From Cryptomeria japonica (taxonomy: Eukaryota > Streptophyta > Pinopsida > Cupressales > Cupressaceae), in the NCBI RefSeq assembly GCF_030272615.1, contig NC_081405.1, positions 313,678,235 to 313,742,234 of the forward strand: a stretch of 64,000 nt of DNA, read 5' to 3'. The translations under genes and the position numbers were made by a program. How positions within the stretch are numbered: position 1 is the stretch's first letter; every line of letters starts with the position of its first letter. This document shows, piece by piece, positions 55,301 through 64,000 of this stretch. The notes beneath the pieces were generated by a model, which had not been told where the DNA came from, ran no database searches, and saw only the letters and a list, made by a program, of their open reading frames with translations.

Positions 55301-56205
55301 TACAAATTCTAGATAAACAAAGTCATTATGAGTTCCTGGTAGAGCAATTATTTTCCCCAGCCTATGACAATTATGCATCTCAAGTCATCTATGCCCTAAC
55401 CAGTTCAAACTCACCTTTATACAGGACAATCTATGATTATCTCAAAAACAATACTCTTCCACCCAACCTATCTCGCAACCAAAAATGCACCTTCATCTGG
55501 AAAGCCACCTGCTATACCTTAACCACTGACACACTTTACCGTCGAGGTCTAGATGGTACTCTTCTTCGATGCCTCGATCGTAATGAATTTGACTCGGCCT
55601 TGCACGAGCTTCATGAGGGTATCTATGGTACGCATTCAAGTAGTTCTACTCTCACCAAGAAACTTCTGAGAATGGGATATTATTGGCCGACAATGGAGAG
55701 AGAGTCCTATCAATTTGCAAAGAAATGTCCTAAATGTCAAATTCACGGTAATCTTATCCATGCACCAGCACAAGAGCTGCAGCCCTTCACCACATCTTGG
55801 CCTTTCTGTCAATGGGGACTTGATTTAGTAGGGAAAATTCATCCTTCTTCTTCAAATGGAAATAAGTTCATTATCACTGCAACAAAGTATTTCATAAAGT
55901 GGATTGAAGCAGTCCCGATGACCATTGTAACTAGAAAACATATCTTCTTATTCATTCTCAATTATCTCATTTGCAGATATGGCATTCCTAGTTCCATCAT
56001 CACAGATAATGGATGTCCTTTCAAGAATCAAGATGTGCAAGAGCTATGTGAACAATTCAAAATCCAACATCGCTTCTCCACACCATACTACCCACAGGGG
56101 AATGGTCAAGCGAAAGCATTGAATAAAACAATCCTGAAAATCCTCAAGAAAACAGTAAATGATGCGGGCAAGGATTGGCATGTACAACTCAATCCGGCAC
56201 TTTAG
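55201..56205 (+). pseudogene. Tat-2 integrase zinc and catalytic domains
   Basis: The longest pol ORF (334 residues). After the RNase H end it has the HHCC finger (LHELHEGIYGTHSSSSTLTK, CPKCQIHG), the core with WGLDLVGKIHPSSSNGNKFI (Asp) and SSIITDNGCPFKNQD (Asp), and FSTPYYPQGNGQAKALNKTI. The third catalytic residue should be Glu (GQAEALN), but codon 56113-56115 is AAA, Lys, a G-to-A type change. Integrase inserts cDNA; this copy lacks a complete DDE triad. Confidence 0.92.
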
Positions 56206-56670
56206 GCATACAGGACTAGTATCTGGACAACAACAAGGGCTACACCTTATTCATTGGTGTATGGTTCAGAAGAAATTCTACCTATTGAGGTAGAAATCCC
56301 ATCTCTCTGAGTATCTTTGAAGGGCCTCATACCAAATGAGGAATATCGAGTAAATGGGTTACAAGAACTAGAGCTTCTTGATGAAAAATGACAACATGCC
56401 TATGACCATCTCAAGGCATATCAGCAACGCATGTGCAGAAGCTATAATCACGTCATCCTGAGGGCTTTCAAAGTCGGTGATCTCATACTAAAGGAAAATC
56501 CCAGAAACCATCAAGATCAAGAAAAGAAGGGGAAATTTGAACCTAACTGGTTGTGTCCCTTTGTCATCATATTAGCCTACAGATTAGGTGCATATCAGTT
56601 GTCAACTTCAAAAGGAGATGTGCTCGATGAACCAACCAAAAGTATCCATCTGAATAAATTCTACACTTGA
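56206..56670 (+). pseudogene. Tat-2 integrase C-terminal domain
   Basis: After a TAG at 56203 the same frame and a neighbouring one read TTRATPYSLVYGSEEILPIE, then the open segment 56431-56670 with VGDLILKENPRNHQDQEKKG and KFEPNWLCPFVIILAYRLGA, the GPF/Y-like C-terminal domain, ending in LNKFYT-stop. No chromodomain follows. This marks the end of pol. Confidence 0.8.
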
Positions 56671-57700
56671 GTCATCCAATGCATGGAAAAAGCGAAAAAT
56701 ACAAAAAACAAATACAAAAATACAAAAACAAACCAAAAAGTGCAATAAAAACAAGTAGTGAAAACTTGGCAACAGGCGATATTTGTGAGAGAACGGCTCC
56801 TCTATCTATCAGTACTCATATCTTTGATCCATCTAATCTTAGCTAAAACCCACCGCCAGCACACTTATTCATGCAGCATTATCCCGAACATACTTAGTGT
56901 AGCCATTGTCCTTGATTATCTAGAAACACTTATTCATATCATATCCACCATGGCTTGGTGATCATCATATACATCCACATTGATAAATATCTATGCCTAG
57001 GGGCAGCATTCCTCTCACTGTAGCATTCCGACAATAGCAAACAAACAAGGATCGCAGCATACTAGAGAACCAATGTTAAAAACTGCTCATCAGGCTAGAA
57101 AACAAGACAATTATCCAGCTACAACTTTAACACACACATGATGGATGATTTTGCTAAATTATGATTTTATTAATTTGGGCATGAATTTTTTACTATTTTG
57201 TATCTTCAAATTTTGAATCATTAGATCTCCTGATCTACTCAAGGATGCATTGAGCTAGAGAAGCGACGAAGGAATCTAATATTTTTCTTTGGTTTTCTGT
57301 CTATGAGGCAATCATTTGTACAGTGCAAATTTGTCTTGAGACATGATTGGAAACATATCATTGAAGACATTTTCCACTTTGCACATGCAAATGGTTAACT
57401 CTTGTCTTTTTTACGCAAGCAACACTCAGGTCATCTTGGTTCAATTATACCTCGATGCTTGTGTCATCTTGCAATATCAAAATCTATGTAAGTTATACTC
57501 AGGTCATTATGGTTCAATTATACCATAATTTCTGTATTAAACTTTCAACATATCAAAAGCTCAATGATGACAAACAAAAACAGAGAACAAACAAGTGACT
57601 AAATAGGAATGACAACGACAGAATTAAAGTGATCATTTAGTTGCATATCATTTTAAAACTTGCATTTAGTTGCATATCATCTTAAATCTTGCATTAGTAT
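56671..57700 (+). other. Tat-2 region between pol and the 3' arrays
   Basis: Non-coding. It begins with an A-rich stretch of AAATACAAAAA words (56695-56750). A ~30-bp segment CTCAGGTCATNNTGGTTCAA is repeated at 57427 and 57499. No domain seen on either strand. Confidence 0.5.
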
Positions 57701-57946
57701 CACATCATTATCATTATTATACATCTCATTTTCAAGATACATCTCACATCATTATCATACATCTCATTTTCAAGACACATCTCACATCATTATCATACAT
57801 CTCATTTTCAAGATACATCTCACATCATTATCATTACCATACATCTCATTTTCAAGACACATCTGACATCATTATCATACATCTCATTTTCAAGATACAT
57901 CTCACATCATTATCATTATCATACATCTCATTTTTAAGATACATCT
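57701..57946. repeat. Tandem array of alternating 44- and 38-bp units
   Basis: Six units starting CACATCATTATCAT at 57701, 57745, 57783, 57821, 57865 and 57903, with lengths 44, 38, 38, 44, 38, 44; the long form has an extra 6-bp CATTAT-like block. ORFs over it are shadows. Confidence 0.92.
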
Positions 57947-58246
57947 CATAAATCAAAGTAATCATTTACAATACATCATCACACTCTCACTCATCTCATC
58001 ATGAATCATGTATTCACATCATCATCAAAATAAAGAGCATTATTATCTAAGCATCAAATCATCATCATAGAATCTCATATCAAAACATAATGCATATCTT
58101 AAATCAATCATCATCAATAAGAACATCACATGTGGATCAAAGAAAAGCAGTGCCATATATATATCTCAAAAATCGTCAAAATGTATAAGGGATATCATGT
58201 CTGTCAAAATACAACAAAGTGATCAAAAACAACAGAGACGGGTCTC

Positions 58247-60148
58247 TCAAGTATGACTATCGCCTGAGGTTGATGGTCTAATAGTAGATGTACCAGCTCC
58301 TGGATCTCCACCAGGTGGATCACATCGGGCAGGCCCCATAATACCTCTACTCTCTGTCCTCGTATGACTATGGCCAAATTGACTAGATGGCACTGTAGCA
58401 CAACTAGGAGCTCTGTGATCTTGAGGGACCACCTCCTCGTATAGACACCTATAATACTCAACCTCCTTGGCCAAAAATTGTATCTCTCTCAGCGTGTCCC
58501 GAACTAGGGTACCAATCGTCACTCTCTCCAACATGTTAGCAAGAGCCTCTACTCGACCCCGTCGCTCTATCTTTGTATCCCGCTCTGCAATAACCTACAT
58601 AATCTGGTGTTGTTGTGCTAGCACTTGTGCCTGTAGCTCCTGCACCGAGACCTGTAGCGCTCTAATCTATGAATCCTATCGATGGGTGGGTTCCCTATTA
58701 TGAATGGGTACCTATGTCATGGTCTCACCCACACCTGTCCCTGTCTGAGGTGTTGGTGGAGGTAGAACATCAGATCTCCTCCTTTGGGCAGGTTGCCTAT
58801 CATCCTCTATACCACCCACCGTCACTAGCACCATACCTACCCCACTAGCACCAAGAATGAGCCCTCCTCCTCTATCTCCTCCACCTCCTCTTCCCCTATC
58901 TCCACCTCCTCTTCACCTATTTCCACCACCTCCTCCATCATCTCCACCTCCCTCTCCTACCTCCTCTCCCTCCTTATCTCTATGTCATCATCAAAAGTGG
59001 GAACAAGCTCTGCTGGATCAGATATACATGCCAGTGCATGTGACATGAATTACGTTGAAAACTCCTCTGTCATCCCAACATCCACGAACCCAGCCCCATA
59101 ATCCCAGATCTGTCCTACTAGTGACATATACTCCTCAATTGTTGATATGCTATCTAGAGTAGGTCCCCACTCTGGCACTTCCTATCGCCGACGAGCATAT
59201 AAATAGGCTCCCTGTGGCATCCCTTGTTGTCTACCATACTATCGTTGAACATGACTTTGTAAGAATCGCTCAATAATAAAAAGGTGTTCGCTCAATTAGA
59301 TACCTCAACATATATACATAAGGCATCTCTAGCTCATCCTCTGCCCACACCTCACAATCCATATACGATCTCTAAATGATTGTATCAATATCACCTCGTG
59401 CCCTCTGCCAATGCTCTACTTTGCCCAGCTTATGATGGACAACCACACCTATATACCCATAAGCATATGCCCGATCAACTAGCCTATCCCTGTCTGCAAG
59501 CAGTCTCGACATGGGAATATGCTCCCAAGCCCACACCTGTAACAATGTCACCCCAGCTGATAAAATAGTATATCCCAGATTTACCACCTATCGAAGCTCT
59601 CTATATAGATGGGCCAACATACAGGACCCCCATGCAAACTTGTGTCCCTACATCACCATGTCCTCCAACACCAATCCCCATCCCATGGCTAGTCCCTTCA
59701 ACCTATGGTCGGGACATAGAAACCCACCAATGAAGCCTGCTAATACTAATGGTAGCAGAGCGTAACTAAAATCCAAAAACTCCTGCCATGGAATCTCATA
59801 CCCACCAATTTGGTCATCCTAGAAGATGCAGTGGAGAGCCTCTGTCCCACCCTCCTCAAACTTCTCATAAGGTAATAGAGCCCCAACTATAGGAATCCAC
59901 AAAATTCGATAACATTCCTTTGGTGTAACTGTCACCTCGCTCGTAGCCAAGTGAAAGGTGTTTATATCACTGTGCCACCTCTCTGCCAATGCTGTCAATA
60001 AACCCTAATTAATGATATTCTGAGGCATGTCTAGTAAAGAGGACAACCCACATCTCCCAATAACATCTCTAGCAGACTGTGAAAAATATGGAATCAGTGT
60101 CCATGGCCTTGGAAATCGCTCTCGAGACTAGAGCATGCCAAGCTCTGC
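58247..60148 (-). pseudogene. Antisense plant mobile domain (PMD, aminotransferase-like) protein in Tat-2
   Basis: One minus-strand frame from 60148 to about 59100, with ~10 stops, reads ERFPRPWTLIPYFSQSARDV, LLTALAERWHSDINTFHLAT, EVTVTPKECYRILWIPIVGA, LAMGWGLVLEDMVM, FAWGSCMLAHLYRELR, LLQVWAWEHIPMSRLLADRD and YGYIGVVVHHKLGKVEHWQR. The pattern (ERW..TFHL, VTVTP.D...L.IP, LQ.WAWE.IP..R) is that of plant mobile domain proteins (MAIN/MAIL relatives). A Glu/Gly-rich part (58990-58857) and a C-terminal helix (MLERVTIGTLVRDTLREIQF, 58534-58247) follow. Most stops are TAG or TGA fitting CAG, CGA or TGG. Its role in the element is unknown. Confidence 0.82.
58857..58990. repeat. CTC/CCT-rich low-complexity tract
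   Basis: CCTCCT and CACCTCCTC units; on the minus strand it would encode the Glu/Gly-rich hinge of the PMD protein. The plus-strand poly-Pro ORF is a shadow. Confidence 0.8.
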
Positions 60149-60162
60149 CTGCAAAACAACAA
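60149..60162 (-). promoter_or_regulatory. Candidate 3' splice site before the PMD exon
   Basis: The minus strand reads TTGTTGTTTTGCAG then GCAGAGCTTGGC; a T-rich tract ending in AG, exactly where PMD-like coding begins and in frame with it. The donor was not identified. Confidence 0.4.
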
Positions 60163-60280
60163 GTATCCATCATCAGTTCCCAAATCCATCTGATATCTCA
60201 AATCAAAGAAAAATCAACTTGAAACAGCGAAGCATCTCAAGAACACATCATAAACATATTCACATCAATCCGTGAATCAA

Positions 60281-60620
60281 ATCAAAGATCCATATCGATA
60301 AATCAAGCAAAGATCTATATCAAGAAATCAAGCAAAGATCCATATCAAGAAATCAATCACAGATCCATATCGCAAGAAACATCAAAGACCCATATCAAGA
60401 AATCAATCACAAATCCATATCGCAAGAAGCATCAAAGACCCATATCAAGAATCACTCACCCATATCGAGAAATCAATCACAGATCCATATCGCAAGCATC
60501 AAAATCCATATCGCAAGAATCAAATTAGGACTCATTGAAAATCAAAAACTCATATCGAAAAGCAACATCAAGATCCATATCAAACTTAAAATCAAGATCC
60601 ACATAGAAAATCAATCAACT
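60281..60620. repeat. Irregular ~22-30-bp tandem array (CCATATC units)
   Basis: Around fifteen copies of GATCCATATCAAGAAATCAA or ..CGCAAGAA-type units. It lies in the antisense leader of PMD. Confidence 0.8.
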
Positions 60621-60839
60621 TGGCACTCCATATCAAAAGCAATTCATATTGACAAAAGCAGACTCGGATTATCCTACAGCAGCATATCAAAATCGGACAT
60701 CATCACAAAGCGGGACTCACATTGGATCAAGAACCATAACAGAACAATCAACAAATACATATCACCATCTATGCCATCTATATAATCTATTTAATTCATG
60801 ACACATTCTTCACAATCACTTTTTCATCAACTTTGGACC

Positions 60840-61180
60840 CTACGCGTTAAACCAGGGCTCCTAAGCACTACGCTACCACCTATGTGCTAGCCTTTTTCAT
60901 CAATGCGCTAGAAATAAAACCCTCTGCACTAAACCTATCCCACGCGCTAACTAGAACTCCCATTGCACTACCCTGTTAACCCTATGCGCTAAACCTATCC
61001 CATGTGCTACCACCTACCCATTGCACTTCTATGTAGACCTAATGCGCTAAAACATCCTATGTGCTAACCTACCCCCCGATCGCACTATAATGAGGTTCCC
61101 AGATGCTAAAACACCTATGGTTTTTCTATGCACTAACACTCCTATCGTATGCACTAAGAAAATTACCTAACGCACTAACC
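60840..61180 (-). repeat. Motif cluster III: reverse-complement TAGCGCAT words
   Basis: About sixteen copies on the plus strand as ATGCGCTAA, ATGTGCTA, TTGCACTA, CGCGCTAA, CGCACTAA and similar, in 340 bp. In minus sense these are TAGCGCAT/TAGTGCAA words, the same as the gag leader clusters, and they precede the antisense PMD gene. Confidence 0.82.
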
Positions 61181-61412
61181 CGACAAAATCCGACCCAAAT
61201 TTGAAAAACGTGATCAAAATAGATAAAATCAATCAGAAACGAAGAAGGATTTTGACCACTTACTAGTGGACTATAGGTGGTGGGTCTCTGGTGTCGCCTA
61301 ATGTGTTCAAATTGGTGTGAGGAGAATGGAATCAGCATCATTGTCAAAGCTCCAAATGTCACAATCACAAAGAGACAAGTGTGCAAATGATTTTTCAAAA
61401 TCACTTTTTACC

Positions 61413-61424
61413 TTTTAATAGGGT
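61413..61424 (-). promoter_or_regulatory. Candidate antisense promoter
   Basis: The minus strand reads CTATTAAAAGG followed by a leader with CACTTGTCTC. It would drive the PMD transcript. Weak, pattern only. Confidence 0.3.
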
Positions 61425-61714
61425 AAAATAAAAAAGGTTAATAAGTGGGCCATGTATTTTCCTCCCACTTTCTCATTTTTAGCCTTATCAACATCATTTT
61501 CAGAAGATGAATCAATAATGTGCATTCAACGCAGTCAATATTCTCATATTGCAATTTATTCAAAAACGCTCATTAACTTGACAATTTTTTACTACATCCT
61601 TGATTCATCTCCTGAGGGATATCATTCACCAAATCTGGGGCATCATATCGATCAAATTTTGACAACATATCCGGCAAAATTTTCTTTCAATCAACATGTG
61701 CACACGCGTCACTT

Positions 61715-61724
61715 GAAAGAGGGG
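61715..61724 (+). promoter_or_regulatory. Tat-2 polypurine tract
   Basis: GAAAGAGGGG followed by TAAAA and the LTR start TGTAGATG. Confidence 0.8.
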
Positions 61725-61729
61725 TAAAA

Positions 61730-63218
61730 TGTAGATGTATAAATCTGACCGCTTTCCTAAATGAATATTTAATATTTATTTTAACCCCATTCCTCATATT
61801 AATTAAATTATATTTAATTAATTTCTTTATATTCATCTATTTGATTAAATAAATTACTCAATTTATTTAATTAAGTTCACCTAAACCTTTTCTAGCCTTT
61901 AATTAAATAAATCACTTTATTTAATTAATTCCTCTTTCTCCCTTTTTAATTAGATTTACATTTAATTAAATTGATCCTTGCAAATAAATAAATCTAATTT
62001 ATTTATTAAATCCCCCACTTGTATTTATGCAAGTTGCATCTATTTTGTTGAAATAAAGCAATTTTATTTTAATTAAAATCCTCCTCCATCCACTTGCATT
62101 TTCCTACATCTCCCACTTGCCTCCTAAACCCCTTCTAGATTCTTCTAATCACTTCCAATTTAGCCTAGTTCATCACCTAATTATTGTCACATTCCTAAGC
62201 AAAGAGAAGTCACTTCTCAAAGCTTCCAATGTCTTCAATAACCATTAAAGGCTTTATGTCTTCAACAAGTTAACCCTCAAAGTCTTCCAAACCATTTAAG
62301 GCTCTTACTTAACCATTAATGGTTAGCTCAACCTTCTTGTATGATTAGAGACTTTCTCTCTAACTCAACCCTCATCTAACCCAAGGGTCTCATCAATCAT
62401 CCATGGCTTTAACCTTGGTTATCCCTTTAACCCTTGCACAAAAGTCTACCCCTTGGGTAAAAGCTTTATCCAATGGATAACCCTAATCTAACCTTAACCC
62501 TTACCTCCTAAGGTAACCTTCATGTCTTCTCAAGCATTTAATGCTTCTTTCATCTCCTCTCAAGAAACCTCTTGTTGAGAATTGTCACCATTTCATTGGT
62601 GAGAATTGTGAACATGGATTGATTAACTTTCAATCCTTGCCCTTGTTAAGATTATTCAATCTTGACCATCCATTTCCCTATTTTCCCTATAAATAGAGCT
62701 CTCATTCTTCATTTTCATAATCAAGTCTTTGTGCATCCAACTTATATTCATTTTTGCTCAATCAATAATCTTTTGTGCATCTGTATCATAGTCTAAATTA
62801 CTAAGTATTTAGCCTCTCTTTGTTAAATCATCATAATAGTATTTAGAAGCATTTTAATATATCATAAAATATTCATGTTAGACTAGTATATCATTGCTAG
62901 GATAATTTTCTAATCTTATCATCATCTTTATGCTATCTTAATCATCATATATTCAATATCATACATCTTAGAATGCATTCATGCATATAAATCAAACATC
63001 ACTCATTCTTGGAGTTGTCATTCCTAAGTCACTTTTCTCAGTGATCTGAGAGCAAAAACATTGACTTTAGGGATCCTATGAGATAGAGAACAATGGGACA
63101 CCCCTTGGGAATTTGAACTATTTCAAATAGTTTTTATCCTTGCACCAAGAGTCTCATTGGTGTGTGGGTCTTTTGAATCCGATCTTTTCATTTTTGTCGC
63201 CCAATTTCCCCGCATATA
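61730..63218 (+). mobile_element. Tat-2 3' LTR
   Basis: 1489 bp, the same length as the 5' LTR, no net indel; ends CGCATATA where the 5' copy has CACATACA. TATA at 62688-62695. Confidence 0.93.
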
Positions 63219-64000
63219 GCTCCTTCACATACTTAGATTGATAAATGAAAATGCCTTTAATAGTCCGTGTAATCTACAATCCTAAGAATAATTTTATCTC
63301 ACCTATCATAGACATCTCAAACTCTTTCTGCATATCATCAGCAAACTTCATACTCAAATCATCATCTCCTCCAAAAATAATGTCATCAACAAACACTTCA
63401 ACAATCAAGATGTTATCATTATCAACCGTAAAATATAAGTTACTATCAGCAGCACCTTTACAAAATCGCAGCTTCATCAAATACTTGTCCAATCTAGCAT
63501 ACCAGTCTCTAGGGGCTTATTTAAGTCCATATACCAAATCACCATTCAAAAAGGCTAACTTGACATCCATCTGATATAACTTGAAATTATTATAAGCGGC
63601 ATATGTAATTAGTAATCTAATAGCTTCAATTCTAGCTACCGGAGAAAAATTCTCCTCATAATCAATCCCTTCCATTTGAGAGAATCCTTTACATACCAAT
63701 CTTTTTTTGTTTCTTACCACTTCACTAGCTTCATTCAATTTATTCTGAAACACCCATTCTGTACCAATCACATTTTTGTCTTTAGGTCTTGGAACAAGTT
63801 CTTGTGTTCTATTCTTCTCAATCTAATTCAACTCTTCTTCCATAGCTTTTATCCAATTCTCATCCTTACAAGCTTCAGCAACATCTTTAGGTTCAATCTT
63901 GGAAATCAGGCATATTTCTTTAGTAGCAATCATTCTCCTAGTCATCACACCTGTATTTTTATCACCAATAATCTGATTCTCTAAATGATTAAATTTTACA
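63219..64000 (-). pseudogene. Copia-4 reverse transcriptase, part right of Tat-2
   Basis: Segments 63771-63517 and 63492-63274 share one frame: [57 protein letters not shown], then LDKYLMKLRFCKGAADSNLY, catalytic VFVDDIIFGG and MSMIGEIKLFLGL. Between GDL and YGLK about 29 codons (the [11 protein letters not shown] block of copies A and B) are missing in frame. Right of 63780 the acidic pre-RT extension continues (MTRRMIATKEICLISKIEP). This joins 44615 once Tat-2 is removed. Confidence 0.9.

Larger units (their letters stand above)
44616..63218 (+). mobile_element. Tat-2: complete 18.6-kb Ty3/gypsy Tat element with antisense PMD gene
   Basis: Two LTRs of exactly 1489 bp (44616-46104 and 61730-63218), PBS 46109 and polypurine tract 61715-61724. 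The interior has a ~3-kb leader, gag, protease, G-patch, RT, RNase H, a second archaeal-type RNase H and integrase in sense (49215-56670), then a 5-kb 3' region with an antisense plant mobile domain gene. The dual RNase H and lack of a chromodomain are Tat hallmarks. About 15 differences were counted by eye in the first ~570 LTR bases. It is inserted in Copia-4 RT. Many stops and a lost integrase catalytic Glu show it is inactive. Confidence 0.93.

Noticed and set aside
57660-57951. His/Ser/Ile repeat ORFs on the plus strand
   Set aside because: They are translations of the 44/38-bp array in three frames; no frame is favoured.
58857-59048. Plus-strand Pro/Ser-rich ORF
   Set aside because: Reads the complement of the Glu/Gly-rich hinge of the antisense PMD gene; low-complexity shadow.
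60281-61180. CRISPR-like array or satellite with spacers
   Set aside because: Units are irregular, without constant repeats and unique spacers, and lie inside a plant retrotransposon.

Overview
The window is plant nuclear DNA made almost entirely of nested, decayed LTR retrotransposons. No host gene, rRNA gene, tRNA gene or CRISPR array could be supported. The AT-rich composition, old insertions, stop-riddled coding regions and stacking of Ty3/gypsy (Tat lineage) and Ty1/copia elements suggest a large-genome seed plant, plausibly a gymnosperm. That assignment is inference; no single-copy gene is present to prove it. Element names (Tat-1, Copia-1 and so on) are local labels.

Layout, left to right. 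(1) 1-9008, minus strand: Tat-1, a Tat-lineage Ty3/gypsy element cut by the window edge. Reading 5' to 3' it has an LTR, a PBS, a ~2 kb leader, gag, protease, G-patch, RT and RNase H. (2) 9009-19159: an older layer with degenerate Copia-1 (plus; LTR end 10945, PBS 10948, gag to integrase), an LTR with decayed PBS (15018-16536), a dispersed repeat, and a 52-bp tandem array. (3) 19160-31092, minus strand: a copia array LTR-A-LTR-B-LTR flanked by one perfect 5-bp target-site duplication (GTACT). (4) 31093-33741: a gypsy protease fragment, the second copy of the dispersed repeat, and the RNase H end plus 3' LTR start of Copia-3. (5) 33742-40455: a non-autonomous LTR element with no pol, carrying a coiled-coil/four-zinc-knuckle gag-like ORF and a long unrecognised accessory ORF. 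(6) 40456-42177: non-coding, with a TA microsatellite. (7) 42178-44615 and 63219-64000, minus strand: Copia-4, split by (8).

(8) 44616-63218, plus strand: Tat-2, a complete 18.6-kb Tat element with two 1489-bp LTRs. It has gag, protease, G-patch, RT, RNase H, a second archaeal-type RNase H and integrase in sense. Between pol and the 3' LTR, on the opposite strand, it carries a decayed plant mobile domain (PMD, aminotransferase-like) gene. The gag leader holds many copies of a short TAGCGCAT-like word. The reverse complement of that word is clustered ahead of the antisense PMD gene, so both coding units have leaders carrying the same word in their own sense. Tat-1 has the same leader plan with a different word built on TCGTACGA.

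All elements look inactive. Premature stops are mostly TAG, TAA or TGA where a CAG, CAA or CGA codon fits, and PBS and LTR ends show G-to-A or C-to-T changes, as expected from deamination of methylated cytosine. The strongest leads are the antisense PMD unit with mirrored motif leaders, the pol-less element with a large accessory ORF, the three-LTR array, and paired polypurine tracts preceded by mutually complementary 10-mers in three copia-type elements.
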